From the NCBI RefSeq assembly GCF_003205615.1, contig NZ_PYBV01000005.1:215123-279122 (forward strand): 64,000 nt of DNA, in the 5' to 3' direction. This document shows, one piece after another, positions 48,229 to 59,300 of the stretch; the first letter of the stretch is position 1; each line of letters begins with the position of its first letter. The notes beneath the pieces are model-generated. The model was not told the DNA's origin. It did not search any database and saw only the letters and a list, made by a program, of their open reading frames with translations. The position numbers and the translations under genes are program-made. Source of the DNA: Micromonospora arborensis. Its GTDB lineage: Bacteria; Actinomycetota; Actinomycetes; Mycobacteriales; Micromonosporaceae.

Positions 48229-48633
48229 TCAACGGCTGCGGGCGAGGGCCGCTCGGGCCGCGGGGGTCAGGGCGTCCCCGATGCGGTTGGCCAGCTCGGT
48301 CATCTCGTAGGAGACCTTGCCGACGTCGCACTCGGGTGCGGCGAGCACCAGCAGCGAGGCGCCGTCGTTGAAGGCCATCGAGAACATGAATCCGCCCTCG
48401 AGTTGCGTGACGTTGGAGATCACCGCGCCGGCGTCGAAGAAGGCCGCCGCCCCGCGCAGCAGGCTGACAAGCCCGCTGCCCGTCGCGGCCAGTTGGTCGG
48501 CCCGGTCCGGCGGCAGATCGCGGGTGGCGGCCACCATCAGACCGTCGCTGGAAATGGCGATCGCATGGCTGACCTCGCTCGCGCGTGCGGCGAAGTTGTC
48601 CAGCAGCCAGCCGAGATCCTGTTGGTCGCTCAC
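48229..48633 (-). CDS. Roadblock/LC7-domain protein (conservon CvnB-like)
   Basis: A 134-residue cytoplasmic protein starting VSDQQDLGWLLDNFAARASEVSHAIAISSDGLMVAAT. This matches the roadblock proteins of actinobacterial conservons, which normally regulate a small Ras-like GTPase. AGGAGA precedes GTG 48633. It lies 16 bases after the sensor kinase. The DUF742 and GTPase partners (CvnC, CvnD) that normally follow are missing; ABC transporter genes follow instead. Confidence 0.92.
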   Translation of the reverse strand: MSDQQDLGWLLDNFAARASEVSHAIAISSDGLMVAATRDLPPDRADQLAATGSGLVSLLRGAAAFFDAGAVISNVTQLEGGFMFSMAFNDGASLLVLAAPECDVGKVSYEMTELANRIGDALTPAARAALARSR

Positions 48634-48649
48634 GTGCTCTCCTGTCGCG

Positions 48650-51196
48650 TCATTTGTTGGCGAGGTTGATCGGGGTGCGCCGTCGGTTCGCCACACCCCG
48701 CGCGTACGCGGCCATCGCCGTCGCCACCTGGGCCGGGTCGCGGTACTCGGAGCGTTGCTGCTGCTCGGGCACGGTCACGCCGCCGGGCACGAGATGCCGT
48801 TGGGGTTGCCGTTTGGGCAGGCCGGCCCTGGTGGTGGTGGCGACCTCGGGGGCGGTCGCCTGGGCGGCCGTGCGCCAGGCGTCGTCCGCGGGGCTGGACC
48901 ACTCCCGGCCGTCGTGGCCGTCGACGACATCCGTATGGAACCAGTGGTTGACCTGTTCGAAGATGAGTAACTCCTCGGTGGGCGCGTCACCCCGGTCCGG
49001 GGGTGGGGGAGCGGGTCGGAACACCGGCGCCGCCGGCAGGAGCCGCTCGGCCGGGGGGCGCCCGGCGGTGGGCTCGGGGCGGGGCTGGTACGGCGGCGGA
49101 GGGTTGGCCGTGCGCGCCGCCCGCCGCGACAGCCGGCCGGGTGCGAGCAGGAACTCCTCCGGTGGCATCGACCGGATGATCGCCGCGGGCAGCGTCGCCT
49201 CGGCGAGGGTGCCGCGGCGGGGGCCGCGGCGCAGTTGGACGGTGGCGCCCAGCCGCGCCGCGAGTTGACCCACGACGACCAGGCCCATCGCCCGTACGGC
49301 GGCCACGTCGATGGCGGGTGGGCGGGCCAGCAGTTCGTTGAGCTGCTGCATCCGTTGCGGGGACAGTCCCACGCCCTCGTCGCTGATCTGCACGATGACG
49401 CGGTCACCGAGGCTCCGGCCGCTCACCCAGGTTTCGCTGTCCGGTGCCGAGTACGTCGTCGCGTTGTCCATGAGTTCGGCGAGCAGGTGTACGACCTCGT
49501 CGACGGTCTTGGCCGCCACGGCGACGTCCCCGTCGATCATGCCGAGCCGGACCCGCGCGTAGTGCTCGATCTGGGACAGCGCTGCCTGAAGCACCTGTTG
49601 CAGCGGCACGTCGCGCTGGCGTACGCGACCGACACCGACGCCGCCGAGCACCAGCAGGCTGGCGTTGATCCGGCCCATCCGGGTCGCCAGGTTGTCCAGG
49701 GTGTAGAGCTGGTGCAGCCGGTCGGGGTCGGTCTCGTCCCGCTCGACCAGATCGACCTGGGCCAGCACGGCGTCGACGAGTCGCTGTTCGCGGCGGCTGA
49801 GGTGGATGAAGATGTCGGCGGTGTTGGCGCGCATGACGGCCTGCTCGGCGGCGGTCCGTACGGCGGCCTGGTGCACGGCGCTGAACGCCTGGCCCAGCTC
49901 ACCGATCTCGTCGTCGCTGGACGGTTCGAGGGCGGCGGCGGACTGCTGGCGGGCCAACTGCTGCGGGTCGATCGCGGCGCTGCCCGGCTGCTGGAGTTGG
50001 GCCACCACGGCGGGGAGCTGTTCGAACGCCACCGCGTTGGCCGCATCCCGCAGGCGTCGCAGCCGCCGGGTGATCTGCCTGGCGACGGCCCAGGTCACCA
50101 ACGCGGTGAGGAGTAGCGCCAGGAGGACGCCGACCGCCTCGGCCACGGCCCGGCGACGCTGGTCGGCATGCGCGGTCCGGACGTCGTCGAGGACCGCGCC
50201 GTCGACCCGCCCGCGCAGGTCGGCCAGGCGGGCGGCGCGCGTCTGTGTGGTGGACACCCAGGCGGGGGTCTCCAGTTTCAGCTGCGACCCCGGTTGGGCG
50301 CGGGACACCTCGTCCTGCATCCGTTGCAGGGTGAGCGCTTCCTTCCCGGTGCCGGCCTGCTCCCACCAGATGCTCCAGTCGGGCGGAGCCAGTGCCAGGA
50401 ACGACAGGCTCGACTCGGTGTAGCTGGTACGGGCGGCGGTGATGTCCTGCTGCATGGCCGGGGTCAGCTCGCCGCCCGCGACCGCGCGCAGCACGGCGAC
50501 CTGCTGCTGGCCGATCGCCTCCGCCGTCTTCGACAGCGCCGCGGACGCCCGGATCCCGTCGGCGAGTTGGGCGTCCACCACGCCGTGCGAGACGTTCTCC
50601 CGAAAGTTGATCAGGTCGGCGATCGCGATGCGGTAGCTGAAGGTCATCGCCGACACCGAGGCGTGCGCCGCCGTGCGTACCTGGGTGCGCAGCGGGGCCA
50701 GGCCGTCCAGCGCCTCGTCGATGCGGCGCAGCAGGGCCTGGTTGGCTTCGGCGTCGGCGGGCAGCAGATCCCGCTGCCGGCGGTAGCGGGCGGCGGCCTC
50801 GTCGGTGGCGGCCATCTCCGTGCCGAAGGCGTCCTGCTGCTGGGCTGCGGGATAGGTGAGCAGGTCGGCTGCCGCGATGCGCTCGCGTTGCAGACGGTAG
50901 GCCAGGTCGCCGGCCTCGGCCCCGACCCGGGCCAGGACTTCCAGGTCGCTGGCGCGGGCTGTCTGGCGTGCGCTCTCGGTCAGCGCGAGGCCGGCGAAGC
51001 CGATCACGGCGACGAGCGGTGCCGCGACGATGAGGCGCATCCGACCGGCAATCTTCCAACCGCGCGGACGGCTCGGGTAGGGTCGGGCCGCGTGGGACCT
51101 CGTGCTCGACGCCAAGTTGACTCCCGCGACTCGTCGATGACGGTCTATCCGCACATTGCCAAATGCAAGTCCCATTCGGCCGGAAGCCGCGCTCAT
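48650..51196 (-). CDS. Nitrate/nitrite-sensing (NIT) domain sensor kinase, CvnA-like, altered H-box
   Basis: An 848-residue membrane sensor. Membrane segment 1 (about 54-72) is followed by an extracellular NIT-like sensing domain (about 80-350), membrane segment 2 (about 372-392), a HAMP-like linker, a dimerisation region and a HATPase domain. The HATPase has [13 protein letters not shown] (N box), [13 protein letters not shown] (G1) and [22 protein letters not shown] Pro-rich tail ends the protein. In relatives the dimer helix reads LDHLATRxRRHxENLLVL; here it is [19 protein letters not shown], so both His are gone. It may not autophosphorylate in the usual way. ATG 51196 is chosen; TTG 51220 and ATG 51175 are alternatives. 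Confidence 0.85.
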   Translation of the reverse strand: MSAASGRMGLAFGNVRIDRHRRVAGVNLASSTRSHAARPYPSRPRGWKIAGRMRLIVAAPLVAVIGFAGLALTESARQTARASDLEVLARVGAEAGDLAYRLQRERIAAADLLTYPAAQQQDAFGTEMAATDEAAARYRRQRDLLPADAEANQALLRRIDEALDGLAPLRTQVRTAAHASVSAMTFSYRIAIADLINFRENVSHGVVDAQLADGIRASAALSKTAEAIGQQQVAVLRAVAGGELTPAMQQDITAARTSYTESSLSFLALAPPDWSIWWEQAGTGKEALTLQRMQDEVSRAQPGSQLKLETPAWVSTTQTRAARLADLRGRVDGAVLDDVRTAHADQRRRAVAEAVGVLLALLLTALVTWAVARQITRRLRRLRDAANAVAFEQLPAVVAQLQQPGSAAIDPQQLARQQSAAALEPSSDDEIGELGQAFSAVHQAAVRTAAEQAVMRANTADIFIHLSRREQRLVDAVLAQVDLVERDETDPDRLHQLYTLDNLATRMGRINASLLVLGGVGVGRVRQRDVPLQQVLQAALSQIEHYARVRLGMIDGDVAVAAKTVDEVVHLLAELMDNATTYSAPDSETWVSGRSLGDRVIVQISDEGVGLSPQRMQQLNELLARPPAIDVAAVRAMGLVVVGQLAARLGATVQLRRGPRRGTLAEATLPAAIIRSMPPEEFLLAPGRLSRRAARTANPPPPYQPRPEPTAGRPPAERLLPAAPVFRPAPPPPDRGDAPTEELLIFEQVNHWFHTDVVDGHDGREWSSPADDAWRTAAQATAPEVATTTRAGLPKRQPQRHLVPGGVTVPEQQQRSEYRDPAQVATAMAAYARGVANRRRTPINLANK

Positions 51197-51292
51197 AGGC
51201 CAGACCTGACCGTGGTACAAACTGCCCGTACCAGTATCTGTACCCAGAGTCAGCAGCCGGTGACGCCGCGGGGCGGCCCGGGGTCGGTGCGG

Positions 51293-51757
51293 TCAGCGCT
51301 GGTCGTCGAGGGGGCCGGCCGGCCGCTCCGGGTCGTCCGGGTCGGGTTGGCCGTTGAGCACCTGGCCGATCAGTTCGCGCAGCTCGTCGATCGCGTCCAC
51401 CACGGCAGCCGGGTCACGTGCGTCGCGCCGACCACGTTGCTGCGGTGCCAGCGGGGCGGGTTCCGAGGCGCGGGGGCCTCGGCGACCGTCGGCGGCCAAC
51501 TGCTCGGCCGCGACCTGGGGCCACAGTGCCGCCAGCCGGCCGCCGGTGCGCAGCGCGTCGTCGCACCGCAGCGCGAACTCGTGACTGCCGAACCGGCGGC
51601 CCGACTCGACCGCGGCGACCGTTTCCCGGCTGAACCGCACCAGATCCGCCAGGGCGCGCTGCGTCAGGCCGCGCCGGACGCGGCAATTGCGTAGTTCCCA
51701 CCGGAATCGCTGGCTGGCCGCAGAGTGAGCAGAGCTTGACGGGGACGTGTGCTCCAT
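51293..51757 (-). CDS. XRE-family helix-turn-helix regulator
   Basis: A 154-residue DNA-binding protein. The HTH covers residues about 20-65 (LRNCRVRRGLTQRALADLVRFSRETVAAVESGRRFGSHEFALRCDDAL). The C-terminal half is Pro/Arg/Asp-rich with IDELRELIGQVLNG. It resembles regulators that act with small DUF397 proteins in Streptomyces, but no DUF397 gene is adjacent. AAGGTGAG precedes the ATG at 51757. It lies 96 bp upstream of the sensor kinase on the same strand and might control or lead that operon. The 258-bp gap before it (to 52015) shows nothing recognisable. Confidence 0.85.
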   Translation of the reverse strand: MEHTSPSSSAHSAASQRFRWELRNCRVRRGLTQRALADLVRFSRETVAAVESGRRFGSHEFALRCDDALRTGGRLAALWPQVAAEQLAADGRRGPRASEPAPLAPQQRGRRDARDPAAVVDAIDELRELIGQVLNGQPDPDDPERPAGPLDDQR

Positions 51758-52015
51758 GCGCTCACCTTCGTGGCAACGGAAGTCAGCAGCGGACCGCAGA
51801 TCGAACGCGGCCGATGCGCGTGACATTCGTAGAGGGCAATTCTTAACCCAGGAAGCGTTGGGTGTGAAGACGTTCATCGACATGGATCGCCGGGCAATGC
51901 GTGGAAGGCCTGTGCCGGACCCGGCGCGGGCGCGGCGTCGCGGCGCGTTCGCGGCAGGCCGCGATGCCCCGCAGACCCGCTGATCGGGTGCAGGCCGGCC
52001 CCGCGTGCCGGGCGC

Positions 52016-53314
52016 TCACTGGTGGGCGGTGTGCATCTCGGCAACCGCCGACTCTCGTGTCACCGGGACCACGGCGGGCGCCGTGATATCGATTGTCGCG
52101 CTCAGCGTCTGGTGGGCGCGAAACGCAACATTGGGTTTGAACGAACGACGTTGCTCGGGCGTCAGCCGTAGGCCGGGAATGGCCGCGGCCAGTCGGGTGA
52201 GGGCAATCCCGGCCTCAAGTCGCGCCAATCCCGCCCCGATGCAGAAATGTGGGCCGTGGCCGAACGACAGGTGATCCGCCGCGTCGGACCGGTGTGGGTC
52301 GAACCGGTCCGGGTGGGCGAAGACCGCAGGATCCCGGTTGGCCGCCCCGATCAGCAGTAGGCAGCGCGCCCCCGCCGGAATGGTGGTCTCTCCCAGGGTG
52401 ACATCTCGGCGGGTCACCCGGAGCCAGCCGTCGATGGCGGGCGCGAACCGGAGCGTCTCGGCCACGAACGCGGGGACGGACCCCGGGTCCGCGGCGATCG
52501 TCGACCACCGCTGGGGGCTGGACAGCGCCTGGTCGAGGGCGTGCGCGAGCAGCCCGGCGGTGGTCTCGTGGCCGGCGACCAGCAGATTGAAGGCCAGGCT
52601 CGCTACCTCGGGCACCGTCAGCACCGCGTCATCGTCGTCCCGGTAGGTCAGAGCGCGGCTGATGAAGTCGTCGCCCTGCGGGCCGCTCTCCACCCGCTGC
52701 CGGACAAGCTCCTCGCAGTAGTGCCAGAATTCCAGCAGACCCTGCGCCAGACGCACCTGCTCGGCCGGGTCCGGCTGCCCCCAGATGAGGGCGATCTGAC
52801 CGTCCGCCCAGCTCCGGATCCGCCCGATGTCGGTGTCGGGCACGCCGAGGATATCGAGGACCACCAGCAGGGGAAGCTCGGTGGCGAACTCCGGGATCAG
52901 GTCGACCTCGTCGCCCTGCCGGGCGACGAGCCGGGACACCAGTTGATCGACCCGGCGGCTGACGATCGCGCCGTAGTCGGCCTCGACCCGGTCGGCGGTG
53001 TTCGCGAAGGTTGCCCGCAGGGCCCGGCGGGTGCGCGGGTGCACCGGCGGATCCGCGGCTGCCGTCGTGGGTGGCGCGTCGATCTGCATGATCACGTTCA
53101 TGGCCTGGGGGCACACCTCGTAGACCGGAACGAGGGTGAGGGCGTTGGCGAACGTCGCGGCGTCGGCGAGGGCACGACGGACGTGTGCGTGTCTGCTGAT
53201 CAACCACAGGTCCAGATCCTCGGCGTAGTGCACCCCTGCGGGGTCGTCGAGAAGGTGTCGCCACCTGCTCGCCGGATCGGTGAGATAGGCCCCGGTGAAC
53301 GGATTCAACCGCAT
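52016..53314 (-). CDS. Cytochrome P450
   Basis: A 432-residue bacterial class I P450. The I-helix oxygen-binding motif is LLVAGHETTAG (near residue 248). The ExxR pair is ETLR. The haem-binding loop FGHGPHFCIGAGLARLEAGIAL has the Cys thiolate near residue 358. It oxidises a small organic molecule using electrons from a ferredoxin; no ferredoxin gene is adjacent. GGAGGCGTTCC precedes the ATG at 53314, a strong ribosome site. The neighbouring FAD enzymes are distant, so the pathway is unknown. Confidence 0.95.
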   Translation of the reverse strand: MRLNPFTGAYLTDPASRWRHLLDDPAGVHYAEDLDLWLISRHAHVRRALADAATFANALTLVPVYEVCPQAMNVIMQIDAPPTTAAADPPVHPRTRRALRATFANTADRVEADYGAIVSRRVDQLVSRLVARQGDEVDLIPEFATELPLLVVLDILGVPDTDIGRIRSWADGQIALIWGQPDPAEQVRLAQGLLEFWHYCEELVRQRVESGPQGDDFISRALTYRDDDDAVLTVPEVASLAFNLLVAGHETTAGLLAHALDQALSSPQRWSTIAADPGSVPAFVAETLRFAPAIDGWLRVTRRDVTLGETTIPAGARCLLLIGAANRDPAVFAHPDRFDPHRSDAADHLSFGHGPHFCIGAGLARLEAGIALTRLAAAIPGLRLTPEQRRSFKPNVAFRAHQTLSATIDITAPAVVPVTRESAVAEMHTAHQ

Positions 53315-53779
53315 GGAACGCCTCCTGATGCACACGGCGCGAAACCGGCAGCGCCCCCATTGAACGATCCACGTCAGTCGGGCCGATAATGGCGCTCATC
53401 TGCCACTTGCGCTTTACGGTGCGCCGACTGGCTGCGCAAGTCAAGATAGGCTGATGTCTATTTATGGTCCTACATATTTGCGGAATGCAGCGGACGGGAG
53501 AGCCTGGCCAGCTGCAAGTTGCGGCCCGGTCCTTGCCGTCAGCCGGCCCAGCCGGGCAGGCCCTCCAAGCGCCACATCCGGTGAACGCCACCTGGTCCAC
53601 TCCGCTTCAGGAAACTCGCGGTGTCCCGGCGACGGAGGTGCCCCGATATGCGCGATGACCCGACGATCAGGGGCGGCTGGGGCGGACAGCCGACCATGAT
53701 GGACGGTCGCAACAACGCACCACTTTTCCTCATGACCGGAGAAACGACCCCCGGGACGGCGGGTGACGCCGGACGCCCC

Positions 53780-54025
53780 TGCTGGCGAGGGCCATCTCCG
53801 CGACAGGTACCTGCCCCGGAAGTTGTGCGACTCCAGCGACACTCCCGCGCCGGTCGGTCCGACACGCGCGCACCAGGTGGCGTCGGTCCGCATGAGTGCC
53901 GAGCCGTCGTCCGGCGAGTTGCGGACCCGGGAGTTCTGGTGGCGCAGGTACTGCGCGAGGAAGTTGATCGACTCGAACGAGTAGCAGCCGCCGGCGGCCA
54001 GACCTGCCGGTCGTTCGAGATCCAT
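53780..54025 (-). pseudogene. Remnant of an AbfB/CBM42 arabinose-binding domain
   Basis: About 80 codons read CYSFESINFLAQYLRHQNSRV, DGSALMRTDATWCARVG and VSLESHNFRGRYLSRRWP. These are two of the beta-trefoil repeats (SFxSxNFPxxYLRH) of the arabinofuranosidase-type AbfB domain. The reading frame then degenerates and no catalytic domain or signal peptide is present. It is the decayed end of a secreted arabinan/arabinoxylan enzyme. The rest of the 53315-54143 region holds an unusual AT-rich patch (about 53455-53480) and no other gene. Confidence 0.65.
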
Positions 54026-54083
54026 AGCGCCGGTGGTACGACCCAGAGAGGATGACCCGCAACATCCACGGTTCTAAATATGA

Positions 54084-54938
<855 letters not shown>

Positions 54939-54951
54939 CCGTACGACCACT

Positions 54952-54985
54952 CGGGCGGCCCGGACGACGATGTCCGGGCCGCCCG
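54952..54985. terminator. Hairpin terminator after the trypsin gene
   Basis: A perfect 14-bp stem (CGGGCGGCCCGGAC and complement) with a 6-base loop. Confidence 0.8.
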
Positions 54986-55081
54986 CTCGTGCCACCACCG
55001 ACGGGTGAGTGCCGAGTGGGCCACCTGACAGAAACAGCGGGCCGCGTGTGCGGCGCCGGCCGCAACGGCCATGATGAGCCG

Positions 55082-55933
55082 GTGAAGATCCTGTCCATCC
55101 AGTCGTCGGTCGCCTACGGTCACGTGGGCAACTCGGCGGCAGCCTTCCCCCTGCAACGGCTCGGGCACGAGGTCTGGCCGGTCCTGACGGTGCACTTCTC
55201 CAACCACACCGGGTACGGCGCGTGGCGTGGGCCGATGCTGGCGGCGGCCGACGTGGCCGAGGTGATCGACGGCATCGCCGACCGTGGCGTTCTCGGCAGC
55301 GCCGACGCGGTGCTCTCCGGCTACCAGGGCGACCCGGCCATGGGCGCGGTGATCCTCGACGCGGTGGAGAAGGTCAAGGCGACCAACCCGGCCGCGGTGT
55401 ACTGCTGCGACCCCGTGATGGGCGACACCGGTCGCGGGATGTTCGTCCGGCCGGGCATCCCGGAGTACCTGCGGGACACCGTCGTGCCGCGCGCGGACAT
55501 CATCACGCCGAACCACTTCGAGCTCGACTTCCTCGCCGGCCGTACGACGAACTCGCTGGCCGAGGTGCTCGACGCGGTCGACGTCGTGCGCGCGACCGGG
55601 CCGCGGCACGTCCTGGTGACCAGCGTGCTGCACGGCGACCTGCCACCGGACTCGCTGGAGGTGGTGGCCGTCTCGGACGAGGGCGCCTGGGCGGTGACCA
55701 CACCGCTGCTGCCGATCAACCCGAACGGCGGGGGCGACGTCACCGCGGCGTTGTACCTCGCGCACCTGTGCACGACCGGCTCACCCGCGACCGCGCTGGA
55801 ACGCACCATCGCCTCGGTCTTCGCCGTCCTCGAGGCGACCCTCGCGGCCGGCACCCGGGAGATCCAGCTGATCGCGGCACAGGACGTGATCGCCGACCCG
55901 CCAGCCCGGTTCACCGCCCGCCGACTTCGCTGA
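55082..55933 (+). CDS. pdxY: Pyridoxal kinase
   Basis: A 283-residue PfkB/ribokinase-like enzyme that phosphorylates pyridoxal (vitamin B6 salvage). The start MKILSIQSSVAYGHVGNSAAAFPLQRLG, NHTGYGAW, SGYQGDPAMG, YCCDPVMGDTGRGMFV, ITPNHFELDFLAG and the final ATP/anion-hole NPNGGGDVTAALYLAHL are all PdxY/PdxK signatures; Asp in GGGD is the catalytic base. Start GTG 55082 is set by family alignment. It is convergent with the small monooxygenase gene. Confidence 0.94.
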   Translation: MKILSIQSSVAYGHVGNSAAAFPLQRLGHEVWPVLTVHFSNHTGYGAWRGPMLAAADVAEVIDGIADRGVLGSADAVLSGYQGDPAMGAVILDAVEKVKATNPAAVYCCDPVMGDTGRGMFVRPGIPEYLRDTVVPRADIITPNHFELDFLAGRTTNSLAEVLDAVDVVRATGPRHVLVTSVLHGDLPPDSLEVVAVSDEGAWAVTTPLLPINPNGGGDVTAALYLAHLCTTGSPATALERTIASVFAVLEATLAAGTREIQLIAAQDVIADPPARFTARRLR

Positions 55934-55952
55934 CCTGCGGTCGAAGCCACGG

Positions 55953-55979
55953 GCTGGCGGGCCGGGAACACCCGCCAGC
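55953..55979. terminator. Short bidirectional hairpin
   Basis: GCTGGCGGG and CCCGCCAGC form a 9-bp stem with a 9-base loop between the convergent pyridoxal kinase and monooxygenase genes. Confidence 0.5.
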
Positions 55980-55992
55980 GCGGCGGCAGCGG

Positions 55993-56325
55993 TCAGCGGC
56001 CCTCGGGAACGGCCATCTCGCCCAGCAGCGACCAGTCCTCCTGCGCGACGGTGGCATTCACGATGCGCGGCGTCTCGGCCAGGTGCGGCGGCAGGGTCTC
56101 CTGCGCCGCGCGGAAGTGGGCGGACTGCACGTGAGCCGCGCCGGCCTGGTCGTCGCGGAAGGCCTCGACGAGCACGTACTCGGTCGGGTCGTCCACGCTG
56201 CGGGACCAGTCGAACCACAGGCAGCCTGGCTCAGCCCGGGTCGCCCGGGTGAACTCGGCGGCGATCTGCGGCCAGCGGTCGGCGTGCTCGGGCAGGATCC
56301 GGAACTTGGCGGTAATAAAGATCAT
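55993..56325 (-). CDS. Antibiotic biosynthesis monooxygenase (ABM/YgiN-like) domain protein
   Basis: A 110-residue ferredoxin-like small protein of the ABM family. It starts MIFITAKFRILPEHADRWPQIAAEFTRATRAEPGCLWFDWSRS and continues YVLVEAFRDDQAGAAHVQSAHFRAA, the usual YgiN order. Members are cofactor-free quinol monooxygenases or haem-binding proteins, and they work as dimers. GGAGCC precedes the ATG at 56325. It ends 54 bp from the convergent kinase gene. The substrate is unknown. Confidence 0.88.
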   Translation of the reverse strand: MIFITAKFRILPEHADRWPQIAAEFTRATRAEPGCLWFDWSRSVDDPTEYVLVEAFRDDQAGAAHVQSAHFRAAQETLPPHLAETPRIVNATVAQEDWSLLGEMAVPEGR

Positions 56326-56362
56326 GGCTCCAGGCTACGTCCTGACGGAGCCCGGGAGCCGG

Positions 56363-59300
56363 CTACCCAGACCGGCCGTCGTTCGAGTGCGCGCGGGCAA
56401 TGACCTCCTCGGGGGTCAACGGCGCCTTCGGATGGTGCGTGAGGCACAGCGGAGTACGCACCTTGACGAACGAGAAACCCTCCCCGGCGGCGTAGAACTC
56501 ACCGCTGTTCAGCAGGCCGATGTCCGGAAGTCGCCCACCCTTGGCCTCAGCGAGCTGACGGGCCGCGTCAATCTGCGCGGGCGCGTTGAGGAGCCCGAAG
56601 AACTGCGTCGTCGCGTTGCCGGAGATCTGGTTGTGCAGACCCTTGGGCGCCTGGGTGGCGAAGACCAGCCCGAGCCCGTATTTACGGGCCTGTGCGGCGA
56701 GCGCGATCGAGCTGGCCGTGCAGGCCGTGGTGCCGGTCGATGGCGCGAGCGTCTGCGCCTCATCCATCACGAAAAGCCCACCCAGCGGTCGATCACCGGC
56801 GGGGTGCCGCTTGATCCAGGCGAAGAGCGCCATCTGCAGCTGGTTGACGAAGCTCTGCCGCTCCTGATCGGACGTGAGGCCGACGAAGCTGATCACCGAC
56901 ACCCGAGCCCGCCGGCCTGGCGACGGCGTCAGCAGCAGCCCGGGGTCAGCCGGTGCACCGACCCCGCCGAAGAGTGGATCGGTGACCATCGCCGCCTTGA
57001 GCGCCTCCGCCAACTCCTCGGCGAGCTTGCCGGCACGGGTCAGCCGACTGACCCCCTCGGGCAGGTCGGCGAGGAACTCGGTGAAGCCGGGCAGACCCAC
57101 CATCCCGCTTCGTGCGTATGCCTGGAGGGCCTCGGTGAGGACGGCCTTGCCCTGCTGGGCGAGCCTGCTCGACCGGTCGACGCCGGCCCGTGGCGCGAGC
57201 GCCTCCACGGCGGAGCGGACAGCCTGGTCGAACTCGTCGGGCCAGTCCCGCAGCGAGGTGAAGTCGGGCAGCGGCTGGAAGCTCAACGGCCTCCCGGCGG
57301 TGACCCGGGGTGTCCACACCACCACCTCGGTGTGTGCGAGGTAGTCCGTGGCCCGTTCGGCGTCGCCAGGACCCCAGCCGCTCGGCGGCTCGGGCCACGC
57401 GTCCCCGAGGCGGGCGAGGTCGTTGTTGGGGTCGAGCACGATCGCGGAGACGCCCTCCCGGGCGCACTCCTCGACCAACCGGCGGATGAGCACCGTCTTG
57501 CCCGAGCCCGACCCGGCGAACACGACGGCGTGCCGGCGCAGCGACTCCAGGGGCACCGTGAACGGGTGACCACCGTCGGCGGTCTGCCCCAGCCCGACCG
57601 CCGGACCGCCGGCGCTGATCGCGACGGCGGCCGGGTCAGCGGGTACGGGCGCGGCCGTCGAGCCGGTCGACGGACCATCTGCCACGTCGGCGACCGGCAC
57701 GTTCGTTGGGTCGGAGTCGCTGCCGCCCGACGGTGGCTCGCCGTCGTCGGGCGTCGTCGGCGGGGCAGCGCCGCGCGTGCCGTCGGGCCCGGGCAGGACC
57801 GCCCGGAACAGCTCGGTGCCGCTGGCCGGGCGACGGGCCACCAGCCACTCCTGCAGGGCTGTGGACGGCTCGGTGGCCATCACCCGCAACGCCGCGAAGA
57901 CCCGCAGGTCCGCCTCCGGCACCGCGCACCGCAGGCCGCCGGCCGCGTCGAAGCCCGCCAACACCTCGGTCGTACGCTTCCCGGTCGGCCACGGACCGTT
58001 GCGCAGCAGGATCAGCCGCCGTTGTGGCAGGTCCCGGTCCAACCCGGCAAGCGTGCACGCGGCCTTGACCCGCGCGGTGACGGCGACGGCATTGGGGTGC
58101 GCGATGGCCCGGAAGCACCAGTGCGCCTCGTTCTCGGTGGCCTCGTCGAGCACCTCGATGAGCCGCCCGTGCAGCGCGGGCTTGCGCCCGGGCGGCGGAT
58201 CGTACTTGTAGGTGGCGCCGGTCGGCGCCTGCTCGGCGATCCAGGCGGCCAGGCCGGCGGCGAGCAGCGGCGGCATGTGCTCGTCCTCGCCCGCCGGGTC
58301 GACGGCGGCCGACACGTCAGCGGCCTCGACCAGTTCGGCGAACCGTGCGTCCAACTCGTGCAGGCGGCGCTCGTCCGTCGTCGGATCACCGGCAGCGCCA
58401 CGGACGGCGCGCACCGTCGGCGTCGAGTCGGCGCCGTCGACGAGCCGGTCGAGTTCGACCACCTCGTGATGGTCACGGCACCACGCGATGTGGCGGTCCA
58501 CCCGACGGAGCAGAGCGCGTGGCGTCAGGGTGGGTGCGTCGGCGAAGGCAGCGGGGGCGATCGGCCAGGTGGGGTGCGGTGGCACGAAGCGCGGACCCGC
58601 GAACGCGGCGGCGAGACGCTTCGCCACGATCGCCTGCCCGATCTCCGGGGTGGGGATCCGGTCCGGCAGGGTCGACGTTCGGAAGCGGTCGCCGACGGGG
58701 GTGGGCGCGCTGCGGGTCATCAGCACCCAGGTGTCCGGCAGGCACGAGACGACGACCAGTGTGCGGCGGGTGATGTCGCGGAGCTTGAGCAGGCCGTCGG
58801 CGATCGGGCCGAGCATCTTGGCCTGGCCGTCCTCCAACCCCTGGTGATGGTTGAGCAGCGAGGTGCTGGTCTGGGCGAACAGCGTGTCGAGCTGGTCCAC
58901 GGCGATGACCGTGGGGTCCAGGGTCAGGGCCATCAGTCGGGAGATGTCCTGCACGACCTGCTGCGGGGTGCGGATCGCGACGCTCAAACCCCACGCCGCC
59001 CGCGCGGCCGGGTCACCCGGTTCGGAGATCAGATGGGCGTAACCGACGTCCTGTGCCTCGAAGTCGGTGGCGCCGTGCAGGACGAGCGCCCGAGCGGTGT
59101 CCTGGGCGTCCCGCCCGACCTCCCGATCGCGCTCGCGCAGTGCCCGGATGAAGGTGTCGAGCTGCGCACGGGTCACCGGTTGGGCACCGGCGACCGCGTC
59201 GCGGACCTCCATCGGCAGGCCGAGCTGGGGGGTGAGTCGACGCAGAAACGTCTTCAGCTGGGTACCCCAGCCGACGTGGGCGCGGCCCATGCCCTCCACC

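Noticed and set aside
53455..53480. AT-rich patch as an origin or horizontal-transfer boundary
   Set aside because: It is only about 25 bases long, with no iterons or DnaA boxes. It is more likely promoter-related DNA upstream of the P450.
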